Notes: generated by a model not told the origin, from the sequence alone. A stretch of DNA of 64,000 nt from Limnospira fusiformis SAG 85.79 (GCF_012516315.1 NZ_CP051185.1:3337403-3401402), one strand, 5' to 3'. Positions 51,920-61,045 are shown, counted from the first letter of the stretch. Made by a program: numbers and translations.

Positions 51920-52905
51920 ATGCTAAAGACATTATACCAGAAACTATTACGAATCCATTTGAGCGAGAGTCAAGCACAGACCTTAGAACTCTTCGTTATG
52001 ATGCTTCAAAGTTATCGGCAAGTCAGATTATCAACGCTCGCAAACTTATTTCCCCAACCCATTCAATACAAGAGTCGAATCCGAAATATCCAGCGATTTC
52101 TAAAACTCCCCCAACTTTCGGCTAAATTGCTGTGGTTTACGATAATCAAGGCCGCTTTAAAATCTGAATTTCGAGAAAAACATTTAAATAGAGAACAAAG
52201 GAGAAAGCGCTCAAGATTAAGTTTGAAAACAAAAAACTATGTAGCGGTTGCTATCGAGAGCACTCAATGGAGAGACCGGAATCTCCTGATGGTCACGATA
52301 ATTTTGGGAAATCATGCTTTACCAATATATGGGGAGCTACTCTTCAAGTTGGGCAGTAGTTCTTTTCGGGAACAGAAACGAGTATTAGGGCCAGTACTAG
52401 CTCTTTTAAAACCTTATCCGGTTGTGGTAATAGGAGACGCGCGAATTTCATAGCGCCCAACTAGCAGACTGGCTAATAGCCAGAGGGGTAAACGTTGTAT
52501 TTCGCCATCAAAAGAGCGCTTTTGTAGCCACATAAAACCATCCATGCAAGTCTTTAAAAGCCCAGGAATGTAAATTTTGCAAATCCTCCTTTTTAAAAAA
52601 TGTAACCTTTCAAAAATATGAACCTATTCAGGGATTTAACCTAGGAGTTTATGGGCAAAAAAATCATCCTGGAAAAAAGGTAAAAGAAACGTGGTATTTA
52701 CTAACCAAACTTGACAATCCCCAGCTGGTTAAGCAAATTTATCAAGCGCGATGGGGTATCGAAATGATGTTTAGAGATTGTAAAAGTGTGGGCGATAACA
52801 TGGAATATACTCGGGTGGATTCAACCCGATTTTTCGCCTTATTTTTGTGAATTACTTTCGCTTATTGGCTGGCGACACAAAGAGGTCATAAGTTTAAATA
52901 TAACC
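51920..52905 (+). pseudogene. IS4-family transposase, degenerate
   Basis: An open part (51920-52453) gives the N-terminal 177 residues, including IQRFLKLPQLSAKLLWF, VAIESTQWRDRNLLMV (first Asp replaced by Glu-Ser-Thr context) and VVVIGDARIS. After a frameshift near 52440, ADWLIARGVNVVFRHQKSAF and IYQARWGIEMMFRDCKS (the YREK-like region) are readable in shifted frames. A group II intron fragment follows at once. Confidence 0.8.
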
Positions 52906-52909
52906 ACTT

Positions 52910-52941
52910 GTGCGAGACGTTCAGGCATGAAATAGGGTTGC
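52910..52941 (+). mobile_element. Group II intron 5' tip
   Basis: GTGCGAGACGTTCAGGCATG and AAATAGGGTTG match intron 5' ends for about 32 nt, then similarity stops. Inserted in the IS4 remnant. Confidence 0.65.
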
Positions 52942-53111
52942 CACCTCAGTACAGGACAAAAAAGCTGAAAGTCTTAGCCAAAAGGGAATCTAGCCGAAAA
53001 TGCTGAAGGGGGCGCTCCGGGCTGAGGCGAAAGTCGAGGGGTGGGGGGGGGTAGCGCCAAGTTAGGGTGAGAGGGTTAGATCGGAATTACCGCAAACCAA
53101 ACTTCCCTCTC

Positions 53112-53279
53112 ATGAACGAGCTTAACCGATTACGAGACACTTTGCGCCCTCACTTGCCCTGGCACGGGGCGAGATGAAACTTTGTCTGCCTGTTCCTGAT
53201 GGCGCTGTTTCAAGCCAAGACGGTCAATCTGGCGGAATTGGCGACGGTCTTCGCAAATCCTGTGCAAATTTCCTCAAAT
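53112..53279 (+). pseudogene. Second IS4-type transposase, N-terminal fragment
   Basis: MNELNRLRDTLRPHLPWHGAR, a TGA stop, then NFVCLFLMALFQAKTVNLAELATVFANP. This N terminus recurs in cyanobacterial IS4-type transposases. Cut by IS630 element I at 53280. Confidence 0.7.
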
Positions 53280-54240
53280 TATAGCATTAGTCAAGGTGGT
53301 TAGGACGCAGCTTTGAGAACGGAATCCATGGCATCATGGAGAGAATCAAACTGCTCAATACAATGGCGAATGCGGGCTTTCAACCACGACCAACATTTCT
53401 CTATCTTGTTGAGGTCTGGCGAATAAGGTGGTAGATAGAGCCAACGGCATTGAGCCGCCTCCACTAGCTCAGGAATCCGTCCCCCTTTATGAAACGTTGC
53501 ATTGTCTAGCACTAGAGTCTGACCTGGCTTCAGTGTTGGAATTAAGATAAACTCCAACCACAACTCAAACACTGTCCGATTACAACAACCCTCAAAGCTA
53601 AAGGGGGCTAAGAGTTGTTGATGACACCATGCGGCTATATAGCTCACCCTGCCCTGCCTCTTCCCTGATTTGAGGGCATGGAAGCGTTTTCCTTCCTCGC
53701 AGTAACCATAAGGGTAATCCGAGTCCTGACTATTCATGCCGGCTTCATCGAGGTAGACCACTTCTTGTGGCTCCATATGTTCAATCTGAGCAATAAACTC
53801 CTCTCGCTGTTGCTTCCAACGTTCTTGGTAGCCGTAAGTTTTTTTTCTGGTGAAGCCAATTTTCTTCAAGGCTCTGGATATGGTGCGAGGAGAGATGTCG
53901 TCATCCCAAAGTTCAGCCATTTGAGCGGAGGTTTGATCGCCATGCTCTTGGGCAAAAGCCTTGAATTTATGCCAGTCGGTAATTTTGTGGTTATTGCCAG
54001 GTGGGTGATTAGGTTTAGGGAGGAAGTCTCCGGTCTGTGCTTTTCTTTGCAGCCAGAGATTAATGGTGTTCCGGCTGACATGGAAAACTTGACTGGCTTC
54101 TGTTTTGGGCATACCGTCTAGTGCAATTGCATCAATAACTTTTTGTCTGAGGTCGTAACTATAGGGGGCTGGCATTTTTGTTCTTCTTAGTCATCTCGTC
54201 CTCTCCATTATACGTCCTAACTTTCCTGTCTGGTGCTATA
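53280..54240 (-). mobile_element. IS630-type element I, intact, 961 bp
   Basis: Ends TATAGCATTAGTCAAGGTGG (53280) and ...TGTCTGGTGCTATA (54240). Same length as element F. It separates an IS4 remnant from the truncated ORF at 54241. Confidence 0.88.
53300..54175 (-). CDS. IS630-family transposase, intact
   Basis: 291 residues with the same HTH (PKTEASQVFHVSRNTINLW) and DDE segments (VVYLDEAG, LVLDNATFHKGG, YSPDLNKIEKCWSWLK) as element F's product; differences are a few residues (IALDG for IELDG, RIPELVEAAQCRWLYL). The eight-A tract is in frame. It keeps the usual PYSPD catalytic context. Confidence 0.88.
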   Translation of the reverse strand: MPAPYSYDLRQKVIDAIALDGMPKTEASQVFHVSRNTINLWLQRKAQTGDFLPKPNHPPGNNHKITDWHKFKAFAQEHGDQTSAQMAELWDDDISPRTISRALKKIGFTRKKTYGYQERWKQQREEFIAQIEHMEPQEVVYLDEAGMNSQDSDYPYGYCEEGKRFHALKSGKRQGRVSYIAAWCHQQLLAPFSFEGCCNRTVFELWLEFILIPTLKPGQTLVLDNATFHKGGRIPELVEAAQCRWLYLPPYSPDLNKIEKCWSWLKARIRHCIEQFDSLHDAMDSVLKAAS

Positions 54241-54447
54241 TCCGCTAAATATTCTGAACTACACACAACTGTTAAACAAAATACAGAAGACATCAATAGA
54301 TTAGCAGCTTCAATAAGAAAAGAGACTAGAGAAGAGAGAAAAATAATCTGGCTGGTTTTCAGACATATTGAAAAATATTTAACTAAAACAACTGATGATC
54401 ATGGACTTCATTTAAGAGACAACGAAATCAACAACAATGGACTCTAA
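54241..54447 (+). pseudogene. 5'-truncated small protein, cut by IS630 element I
   Basis: The frame after the IS reads SAKYSELHTTVKQNTEDINRLAASIRKETREERK, a likely coiled coil, then IIWLVFRHIEKYL. The start lies beyond the IS and is not found on its far side. The stop (ATGGACTCTAA context) overlaps the start of the next gene, a translational-coupling arrangement. Family not recognised. Confidence 0.5.
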
Positions 54448-54670
54448 TGTATTACCAGATATAGTCAAACTGGGAACTGATGGCATTACAGTTTTTTTAG
54501 TCTGGCAGTTAATGAAGCAAAACCAGAAACTGATATCAGAGGTTAACTCCAGAGACAACGAACTAATGAAGCTGATTGACACAATCCTAAATCAATATAG
54601 GCAGTACCCAACAGAATTAAGCGATCGCACTAGCCGAATTAACCGTCCCAGAGCAGAAAGCAATGAGTAA
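54437..54670 (+). CDS. Small hypothetical protein, one hydrophobic helix
   Basis: 77 residues, starting with an ATG that overlaps the preceding stop by 11 nt. A hydrophobic stretch (about residues 8-24, IVKLGTDGITVFLVWQL) precedes a polar helix with SEVNSRDNELMKLIDTILNQYR. The size and plan (N-terminal membrane helix, coiled-coil tail) are reminiscent of holin/XhlA-like or phage-derived proteins, but I see no signature. The two ORFs probably formed one small operon before the IS insertion. Confidence 0.5.
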   Translation: MDSNVLPDIVKLGTDGITVFLVWQLMKQNQKLISEVNSRDNELMKLIDTILNQYRQYPTELSDRTSRINRPRAESNE

Positions 54671-54900
54671 GTTATCATACTGGCCCAATGGATGACAGCC
54701 TACTGGGAAAATGGACAAAATAAGTACAAATTCCCACCTAGGACAAAAAAGCGATCGCATTAAATCCCTTGACACCAATCTGTACTCGCACAAAACGACA
54801 AGGGTAAACGCTTCATTGTATCATTTGATTGAAGTCTTGGAGGCGATCGCCAAGATTTGCCAACGGCTAAACGGACTCAAAAGGATTAAATTTCTGAAAA

Positions 54901-55605
54901 ATGCCCAGACCTACTGTGATTATTCCCGGCTATTTTGCCTCATTCAAAGACTATCAGGAGTTAGCACAATCTCTGGAAAAGGAAGGGATACCGACCCTTA
55001 TTGTTCCCATCAAAAAACTTGATTGGTTGCCGACAGTGGGAGGCAGATCAATGGTACCGATTTTGCGTAAAATTAATACGACAGTACAGCAAACTCGGCT
55101 TCAGTATAATTCTGATCAAGTTAACTTAATTGGTCATTCGGCTGGGGGTTGGATTGCCAGAATTTATATGGGAGAAAAACCCTATACTATTCATAATGAT
55201 GTTAATGAAGATACTCAGGGTTTGTGGAATGCGCGACCATATATAAAGAGTCTCATCACCTTGGGAACTCCCCATATGAGTCGGGAACAATGGACTCGCA
55301 AAAATTTAGATTTTGTTAAGTTTAATTATCCCGGTGCATTCTATGAAGATATCCGCTATGTTTGTATCGCTGGTAAAGCGATTATGGGGGGACGTAAGCG
55401 AGGACAAATACTAGCTTATAATAGCTATAAAATCACTGTGGGGGTGGGAAATACTTGGGGTGATGGCATTACACCTGTTGAGGCTGCCCATTTAGAAGGG
55501 GCAGAAAATATCACGTTAGATAATGTTTGGCATTCCCCCAGTTCCCCAGGAAAGTGGTATGGTTCTATTGAGGTAATTCCTGAGTGGATTGATCAATTAA
55601 ATTGA
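54901..55605 (+). CDS. Alpha/beta hydrolase (lipase-like)
   Basis: 234 residues. PTVIIPGYFASFKDYQEL is the oxyanion/first-strand region and NLIGHSAGGWIARIYMG the nucleophile elbow (GHSAG, Ser about residue 80). LITLGTPHMSREQW follows as in class 2-type lipases/PGAP1-like enzymes. A C-terminal His in NVWHSPSSPG could complete the triad. No signal peptide, so cytoplasmic. It is followed by the S4 gene after 4 bp, suggesting one transcript. Confidence 0.82.
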   Translation: MPRPTVIIPGYFASFKDYQELAQSLEKEGIPTLIVPIKKLDWLPTVGGRSMVPILRKINTTVQQTRLQYNSDQVNLIGHSAGGWIARIYMGEKPYTIHNDVNEDTQGLWNARPYIKSLITLGTPHMSREQWTRKNLDFVKFNYPGAFYEDIRYVCIAGKAIMGGRKRGQILAYNSYKITVGVGNTWGDGITPVEAAHLEGAENITLDNVWHSPSSPGKWYGSIEVIPEWIDQLN

Positions 55606-55609
55606 GGAA

Positions 55610-55828
55610 ATGGTGGTGAAAGTTACAGAACAAAACATCAAACTAGATAAGTTTTTGAAACTGTCGGGGTTAGTGGAAAGTGGCGGACAGGCTAAGGCTT
55701 TTATTCAGTCGGGTTATGTGATGGTTAATGGACAAATAGAAACTAGACGGGGACGGAAATTAATAGAAGGCGATCGCGTAACTTTTAACGGGGAAACTTT
55801 CCCAGTTACCATACCAGATAAAATCTGA
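55610..55828 (+). CDS. S4-domain RNA-binding protein (YaaA/RqcP-like small form)
   Basis: 72 residues, entirely one S4 domain: IKLDKFLKLSGLVESGGQAKAFIQSGYVMVNG and RRGRKLIEGDRVTFNG. Stand-alone S4 proteins of this size (YbcJ/YaaA type) bind structured RNA, for example the ribosome. Starts ATG 4 bp after the hydrolase stop. Which of the S4 subgroups it belongs to is not settled by the sequence. Confidence 0.85.
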   Translation: MVVKVTEQNIKLDKFLKLSGLVESGGQAKAFIQSGYVMVNGQIETRRGRKLIEGDRVTFNGETFPVTIPDKI

Positions 55829-55844
55829 CCCAATTCGGCTAATT

Positions 55845-56699
55845 TTAAGCAAAAACTACGGTGCGATTACCATAGGCTAAAACACGATGTTGGAGGTGAA
55901 GACGGACAGCGCGAGATAAGACTAATCGTTCTAAATCTTTTCCTTTGCGAACCAAGTCAGCAACTGTATCTCGGTGGCTGACACGAACAACATCTTGTTC
56001 TATTATAGGTCCTTCATCGAGATCGGCGGTGACATAATGGGCGGTGGCACCGATAATTTTAACGCCGCGATCATAGGCGCGCTGATAGGGATTAGCTCCC
56101 GGAAAAGCAGGTAAAAAAGAGTGATGAATATTAATGATTGAAGGGAAACTACTAACAAATTGAGGGCTGAGAATTTGCATATATTTAGCTAAAACTACTA
56201 AATCTATTTTGTGTTGTCTTAATAACTCCAACTGCTGGGTTTCTTGCTCGTTTTTGTTGTCGGGAGTAATGGGGATATGATGAAAGGCGATCGCCAACTG
56301 ATCCGCAATAGGTTTAAGGTCGGGATGATTACTAATAATTAGGGGAATTTCCGCCGGCATTTCTTTAGCTTGCCATCGCCATAACAGGTCTAATAAACAA
56401 TGGTCTTGCTTAGTCACCCAGATGGCAATTCGGGGAATAGTATCGGAAAAATGTAGTTGCCAATTAGCCTCTAAAGGTTTGGCGATCGCACTAAAAGCCG
56501 GCGCAATCACATCTCTGGGCAAATTAAAGTCTTTTAATTCCCATTCAATCCTAGTTAAAAATAATTGGGCTGAAGCATCAGTATGTTGATCAGCGTGAAT
56601 AATATTGCCACCATTAGAGTAGATAAAATTGGCAATTTTAGCCACCAGTCCACGACGGTCAGGACAGAAAACCAGTAAAGTAGCAGTAGGTGATTTCAT
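55845..56699 (-). CDS. purU: Formyltetrahydrofolate deformylase
   Basis: 284 residues. An N-terminal ACT domain (residues 1-80; ATLLVFCPDRRGLVAKIANFIYSNGGNI) is followed by the formyl-transferase-like domain: LVVLAKYMQILSPQF, IINIHHSFLPAFPGANPYQRA (catalytic His) and GATAHYVTADLDEGPII (catalytic Asp). It hydrolyses 10-formyl-THF to THF and formate, balancing one-carbon pools. Normal length. Convergent with the S4 gene, 16 bp apart. Confidence 0.93.
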   Translation of the reverse strand: MKSPTATLLVFCPDRRGLVAKIANFIYSNGGNIIHADQHTDASAQLFLTRIEWELKDFNLPRDVIAPAFSAIAKPLEANWQLHFSDTIPRIAIWVTKQDHCLLDLLWRWQAKEMPAEIPLIISNHPDLKPIADQLAIAFHHIPITPDNKNEQETQQLELLRQHKIDLVVLAKYMQILSPQFVSSFPSIINIHHSFLPAFPGANPYQRAYDRGVKIIGATAHYVTADLDEGPIIEQDVVRVSHRDTVADLVRKGKDLERLVLSRAVRLHLQHRVLAYGNRTVVFA

Positions 56700-56730
56700 C
56701 TTAATTTGGCTGTTGGTTTGATGGTTAATG

Positions 56731-57384
56731 TTAAAGATACTTGTCTCGTAGCTTCACAGATTTGATCACTATAGCTTCCACAGCGATCGCAATATCCCAG
56801 GCTTCTGCTAAAATTTTATGCTCCGGGGTAGTAGAATCTTGCCATTGAGGTATAGTCAAATTAGAAACATCACAGGGAAACAGATGGGAGGATTCTTTAA
56901 TTAAGCAACGATTCCGGCGAATCATGACCTCTGTATTGAGGGTTCTAACTAATTCTTTCCTAATCATTTTCAAGGCGCTAAGAATTTGGGAACGGTCAGG
57001 GACTTTAGCGGTAGGATTTCCGGCATTTTCCAGTTGATCACAAAAAGCGATCGCATGAATAATTCTATTATATCGCTCCACTTGCATCCAAATAGCTATT
57101 AAAGATTTATGTCGCCAAGTCGTGATAATTTTGAGGGTCTCATCAATAATTAAGCCGAAACAGGCGATCGCATGAATGACTACCAAAACCGTTTGATAGG
57201 CTGGAAAAATCCCAATTAGTATCCCATAACTGAGTAAGACTAAACCCATAGCCAGCAAAGTTTTTAATCCCTCCTGCAACAACTTTTTGAAAGTAGCAGG
57301 TCGGTAGACTCGGTTGATACCTAGTCCGCTGAGGTGTTTCAGTTCTCCTCGGCTAATTTCTAAACCTTCTAAATCAGGTGTCAT
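56731..57384 (-). CDS. Hypothetical protein with two central membrane helices (partner of the SLATT-like gene)
   Basis: 217 residues. After about 38 polar residues come two hydrophobic helices (about 40-60, LKTLLAMGLVLLSYGILIGIF, and 64-80, TVLVVIHAIACFGLIID). A long, mostly helical cytoplasmic-looking C-terminal part follows. The plan (2TM, long helical tail) parallels the upstream SLATT-like protein, 17 bp away, so the two are likely translated from one mRNA. No catalytic motif is seen. It could be a second pore-forming subunit; that is inference. Confidence 0.6.
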   Translation of the reverse strand: MTPDLEGLEISRGELKHLSGLGINRVYRPATFKKLLQEGLKTLLAMGLVLLSYGILIGIFPAYQTVLVVIHAIACFGLIIDETLKIITTWRHKSLIAIWMQVERYNRIIHAIAFCDQLENAGNPTAKVPDRSQILSALKMIRKELVRTLNTEVMIRRNRCLIKESSHLFPCDVSNLTIPQWQDSTTPEHKILAEAWDIAIAVEAIVIKSVKLRDKYL

Positions 57385-57400
57385 TGCTGGGCATTTTGGT

Positions 57401-57949
57401 TTATTTTATCTTGGATTTATCATTATAATTATCTGCTAAAGTGGCGATCAAATTTTTCTCTTTAGACTGTTTGAGAGATTTTTGATAAGCCCATTCTGGG
57501 GTAATTGGTAGAGGTTTTTTAAGTTCATTATACTGCTCATTTAAGGATACTAATTTTTCCAGTTCAACAATCAGATCCTGGGGATTAACGAGACAATAAA
57601 GCAAGAATTTATCATAAGCATCTCCCATTTGTTCATAGACACGAGAAGCGGATAAGTGGTTAGTAGCCCTATCCATAGGATTGAGAAAAGTCAATAAAGG
57701 AGCCAAACTCGCCACCATAATTGAAAATACAATATATAATCCATAGCTTGCGCCATCTTCCGCTTGCAAATCGGCGATCGCTTGGACACTAGCGGCAGCG
57801 GCTAAAACGGTGCTGGGAATACCGATATATAAATTAGTGTGAGACCAACGAACTGACACATAAAGATGCGCCCAAGACATAATTCTACATAAATTTCTTC
57901 TATCTTCGGCTCTAGCGAGAATATCCTCTCGTTTAACCAATTCATTCAT
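57401..57949 (-). CDS. SLATT-domain-like 2TM protein
   Basis: 182 residues. Features of the SLATT (SMODS and SLOG-associating 2TM effector) class: an N-terminal helix with conserved Trp and His (MSWAHLYVSVRWSHTNLYIGIP), first TM (about 40-62), second TM (about 74-95, YIVFSIMVASLAPLLTFLNP), and a following amphipathic helix (ATNHLSASRVYEQMGDAYDKFLLY). SLATT proteins are predicted membrane-pore effectors in nucleotide-signalling conflict systems. No nucleotidyltransferase (SMODS) or SLOG gene is next to it here, so linkage to defence is unproven. It precedes the companion gene by 17 bp. Confidence 0.65.
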   Translation of the reverse strand: MNELVKREDILARAEDRRNLCRIMSWAHLYVSVRWSHTNLYIGIPSTVLAAAASVQAIADLQAEDGASYGLYIVFSIMVASLAPLLTFLNPMDRATNHLSASRVYEQMGDAYDKFLLYCLVNPQDLIVELEKLVSLNEQYNELKKPLPITPEWAYQKSLKQSKEKNLIATLADNYNDKSKIK

Positions 57950-58037
57950 ACTATAGATGTCCCTAGTATTTTTCTAGCAGTGGGGTTGATGTTTCAGGTG
58001 GTAACTGCGCTCAAAAATTATACGATATTATGTGAGG

Positions 58038-59441
58038 CTATGAAACAGGAGCGCGACCGGAAGTGACGGGTAAGCCGATCATAAAAGTTGTTCCGGCTTC
58101 AGTTTTGGGAGTGACTCCCTGGGGTAGCCATTCAGGAAGACAGGGAGAATAGACCATTATTTCCCCTTGCATTGGCTTGAGTAAATCTTGGACGATCGCC
58201 AAACCCAGGCCAGTACCAGGGATATTCCCTTGAGCCTGAATACCCCGATATCCTCTTTCAAATAGACGATCGCGATCGCCTGGTGGAATTCCCGGTCCGG
58301 TGTCACTGATAGCAATAGCCACACCGGGAGCCGGCCAATGGTCGATCGCATAATTCTGGGCCACTTTCAGATAAATCTCGCCGCCGGGGGGAGTATATTT
58401 AAGTGCATTATCCAAAAGATTGCTAATCACCTCCCGCAGCGCCTTAGCATTTCCTCTCACTGTAGGGACTTTTGGGGGAATTTCCGCAATACATATAAGT
58501 TGTCGTTCATCGGCGATCGCACAAGTGGCCGTCCATAGGGGGTTAATAATCTCCTGAACCTTAATCGGTTCAATAATATCAGTAGCAGGTAGCAAAACCG
58601 GGGACTTAGCCACTGGTGTCGGAGGTTCGCGGCTAGTGTTTACATATTCTACTGTAGCTGTTTGGCTATCTCCAATGGAGGAAAAGGGGAGACTGAGGAG
58701 ATTTTCTCCTCTTTCCGCAGTGCGATCGACCTGTTGGAGTAGTTCCTCAATGCGATCGCTTTGGCTGAGGATATTATCAGCGAGTTTATAGTTACGGTCA
58801 TCGGGACTGAGGCGCTTTAGCAAAAGTTTCCCAAAGGTCCGCAAAGCAGTCAGGGGACTTTTTAGCTGATGCAATAACCCCTGTAGAGTTTGGTATTCTT
58901 GGCTTTGTAGCTGATATTGTTGTCTAACTTCCTGTTGTAGCCATTGAGAACGTCGATCCAAAATACACGCAGTAGTAAGAGTATGAGCGATCGCTCTCAG
59001 TTGTCGCTGTTCCTGGGAATTCCAGGGTCGGTCATCGCGACCTGTCACCAAAAAACCCATCACCATGCGATCGTGAATTAGGGGGAGGACCTGTTTTTGA
59101 GGAGAATCAACATTTTGCCAGTCCGACTCTGGGGGTTGGTCCCCGAATGATTCCACTTCTTCTGTCTCTGTCCTCGCAATATTTTCTGATGGGGGAGCTA
59201 ACCTGGGGAGGAGACTAGGTTTCACAGACCAGGTAAAATCCCACTGGGGTAGTTGGAGCAGAACTTGATCATCAGACCATGACCGAGGTATTTCTGGATA
59301 AGCAGCGATCGGGATCAGTTTTCCTGGCTGACCCGCCGCCCAATCTTCCGCCAGATATACCACACTTAAAGAGGCTCCCCAACCCGTGATTAGGGAAACT
59401 TGAGCTTGACAAAGGGTGATAAATTCCGAACTGGTAGCCAT
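58038..59441 (-). CDS. Sensor histidine kinase with N-terminal GAF-like domain
   Basis: About 467 residues from the ATG at 59441 (the frame has another ATG 6 bp upstream). Residues about 5-180 form a GAF-like sensory region (VLPLIHDRMVMGFLVTGRDDRPWNSQEQRQLRAIAHTL). The HisKA part has LLHQLKSPLTALRTFGKLLL (phospho-His about residue 215). The ATPase domain shows the N box (EVISNLLDNALKYTPPGG), G1 (IAISDTGPGIP) and G2 (GTGLGLAIVQ). No TM segment, so it is probably soluble. No response regulator gene is adjacent, so its partner is unknown. Confidence 0.88.
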   Translation of the reverse strand: MATSSEFITLCQAQVSLITGWGASLSVVYLAEDWAAGQPGKLIPIAAYPEIPRSWSDDQVLLQLPQWDFTWSVKPSLLPRLAPPSENIARTETEEVESFGDQPPESDWQNVDSPQKQVLPLIHDRMVMGFLVTGRDDRPWNSQEQRQLRAIAHTLTTACILDRRSQWLQQEVRQQYQLQSQEYQTLQGLLHQLKSPLTALRTFGKLLLKRLSPDDRNYKLADNILSQSDRIEELLQQVDRTAERGENLLSLPFSSIGDSQTATVEYVNTSREPPTPVAKSPVLLPATDIIEPIKVQEIINPLWTATCAIADERQLICIAEIPPKVPTVRGNAKALREVISNLLDNALKYTPPGGEIYLKVAQNYAIDHWPAPGVAIAISDTGPGIPPGDRDRLFERGYRGIQAQGNIPGTGLGLAIVQDLLKPMQGEIMVYSPCLPEWLPQGVTPKTEAGTTFMIGLPVTSGRAPVS

Positions 59442-59461
59442 GAGCAAGGTTTATTAACAAT

Positions 59462-59825
59462 TAATTTGATACCCTTTAGCCCTCACAACGAGATCCCTCC
59501 CTACCAGGGGATAACTAATTTGCCCCGTGGTATGGTAAACTAACTCGACCCAGAAACCATCAAACTTGATCTCAACGGCGCTATCCCGATTATATAGTAG
59601 TCTGGATTTCACAGGCCATGGCTGTCCACTTTTGCCTTTTGAGGAATGGGACCCTAATCAACTCAACTTGGGGGTCAAACCATCTAGGGATAATCCCTTG
59701 AGTTCCCAAAACTGGGCGATTATTTTTTATTTGTATCAATGTATTAAAATCTATTGAAATTTCTGGCCAGAAGATATATAATTCACTCGTATTTGGTAGC
59801 TAGATTTACACCCATCTGCTCAAAG
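59462..59825. other. Intergenic stretch without a recognised gene
   Basis: About 360 bp with only short frames lacking family resemblance. The right end (GAGGT at 59829) is the ribosome-binding site of the DUF3155 gene. I see no tRNA or known RNA here. Confidence 0.4.
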
Positions 59826-59839
59826 AGGAGGTAAAGAAA

Positions 59840-60157
59840 TTGGCTAGAAGACGTAAGCGCAAGAGCCGTCGCAGACAAGAAGGACGGCGCATTCTTGAGT
59901 GCGTGCCTCAATATAGCATTTCCAGTGGCGAAGATAAACCGGTAACTGCAGCCCGCAAGTATATTCACTCTGAGGGCATAATTCCGCCGGCTTTGCTGCT
60001 GGTCAAAAGAAACGAACACACGACCGATCGCTATTTTTGGGCGGAAAAAGGTCTATTTGGTGCTCAGTATGTCGAAGAAAACCATTTTTTGTTCCCCAGC
60101 CTAAAGCATATTGCTGAAAAAAACAATAACCTGGTGACGACAACCGCGAGAGTTTAA
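59840..60157 (+). CDS. DUF3155 domain protein
   Basis: 105 residues from a TTG start with GAGGT upstream. Strongly basic N terminus (MARRRKRKSRRRQEGRRIL), then the conserved CVPQYSISSGEDKPVTAARKYIHSEG and DRYFWAEKGLFGAQYVEEN. This family is restricted to cyanobacteria and uncharacterised. Basic N terminus suggests nucleic-acid binding, which is an inference. Followed by a clear terminator. Confidence 0.82.
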   Translation: MARRRKRKSRRRQEGRRILECVPQYSISSGEDKPVTAARKYIHSEGIIPPALLLVKRNEHTTDRYFWAEKGLFGAQYVEENHFLFPSLKHIAEKNNNLVTTTARV

Positions 60158-60162
60158 TTGTG

Positions 60163-60193
60163 GATGTTGTAACTGACAACATCATTTTTTTTG
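60163..60193 (+). terminator. Rho-independent terminator after the DUF3155 gene
   Basis: GATGTTGT (60163-60170) pairs with ACAACATC (60176-60183), followed by A then eight T's. Confidence 0.88.
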
Positions 60194-60291
60194 TCAGGAT
60201 TCCGCCATATTTGGGGAGATCAAACTGTTCCGAACAGGGAGATTAACCAGACATTGGTTTGTCATCGGATTAACTTAATGTCGGCAGGAGT

Positions 60292-60319
60292 CTCCCGTTA
60301 TACCAGAAGTTAACGGGAG
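60292..60319. repeat. Perfect 9-bp hairpin in the 60.2-60.48 kb gap
   Basis: CTCCCGTTA (60292-60300) and TAACGGGAG (60311-60319), loop of 10 nt. The type resembles the ends of IS200/IS605-like elements, but no tnpB remnant is found; nothing else is recognised in this 320-bp gap. Confidence 0.45.
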
Positions 60320-60480
60320 GAAGATGCCGAGGACTAGGTATGAGAACCCTCTCTGATTTAATCGTTCCTGAATTGGGGAGCGTCCCCGTTGGCTTGGGGA
60401 GAGGGGGAGAAGCTAGGCGGCCAATTACTGGTCGTGCTAGGGGAATTGATGCCAAAAGTTAGAGCGGGTTGCTATTAGCC

Positions 60481-61020
60481 TTAAATGTTCTCTGATTGCT
60501 TAGAAGCGAGAGCTTGTTTTAAGGTAGCCAGTTCATCTCTATGGGCTGTAACCCGAATCAGACTCTCGGTTCTGCTCTCAGAACTTCTAACGGCTTCCAG
60601 TTGTAGGAACACCTGCTCTGGTCGCTTGGCCTTTTGCCAATAAAAAAAGCCAGCGAGAGGAGAAAACAGCACCAGGGCGAGAAAACCATAGCCAGAAGCG
60701 GGGATAGCCATTGACAACACCAAACCCAAACACAGGCTACCAATAGCGGTTAACAGGGTGAGAAAAATGGCCATGAACCAACTGGGGCGGACTAAGCCTT
60801 CATAGGTGATAGAATTTTCCTGGCGATCAATAGCGATCGCACGGTAGGCTCGCGAGTGAAAATAATTCTGAATTTGCTCTAGGAGAGTGTCCGCGTCTTG
60901 GGGGACACAGATAGTTTGCTGCTCAGTTCGCTCCTTAACCGAAGCCTTGATAAAGAAAAACAGACCGACAGCCAATAACAGGGTCAGAAAAAAGGTGGAT
61001 GGAATAACAGGAATGGTCAT
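60481..61020 (-). CDS. CCB1-like cofactor assembly of complex C protein (cytochrome b6f heme assembly)
   Basis: 179 residues. An N-terminal TM (STFFLTLLLAVGLFFFIKAS) is followed by a soluble region (QIQNYFHSRAYRAIAIDRQENSITYEGLVRP) and two close TMs (about 82-125). As I recall, this plan matches the CCB1 family (DUF3529), which helps attach heme c-i to cytochrome b6 of the b6f complex. No cofactor motif is visible beyond family resemblance. The PadR-type regulator lies immediately upstream (25 bp), so they may be co-transcribed. Confidence 0.7.
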   Translation of the reverse strand: MTIPVIPSTFFLTLLLAVGLFFFIKASVKERTEQQTICVPQDADTLLEQIQNYFHSRAYRAIAIDRQENSITYEGLVRPSWFMAIFLTLLTAIGSLCLGLVLSMAIPASGYGFLALVLFSPLAGFFYWQKAKRPEQVFLQLEAVRSSESRTESLIRVTAHRDELATLKQALASKQSENI

Positions 61021-61045
61021 AAATTTCGGGAACGACTAGCGGACA

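Noticed and set aside
46572..54121. 147-residue frames starting MEAFSFLAVTIRV on the strand opposite to the IS630 transposases
   Set aside because: They recur only because the IS recurs and are exact antisense shadows of the transposase gene.
54711..55022. 103-residue frame upstream of the hydrolase
   Set aside because: It overlaps the hydrolase start in another frame, has no recognisable RBS or family, and its C-terminal half is a shadow.
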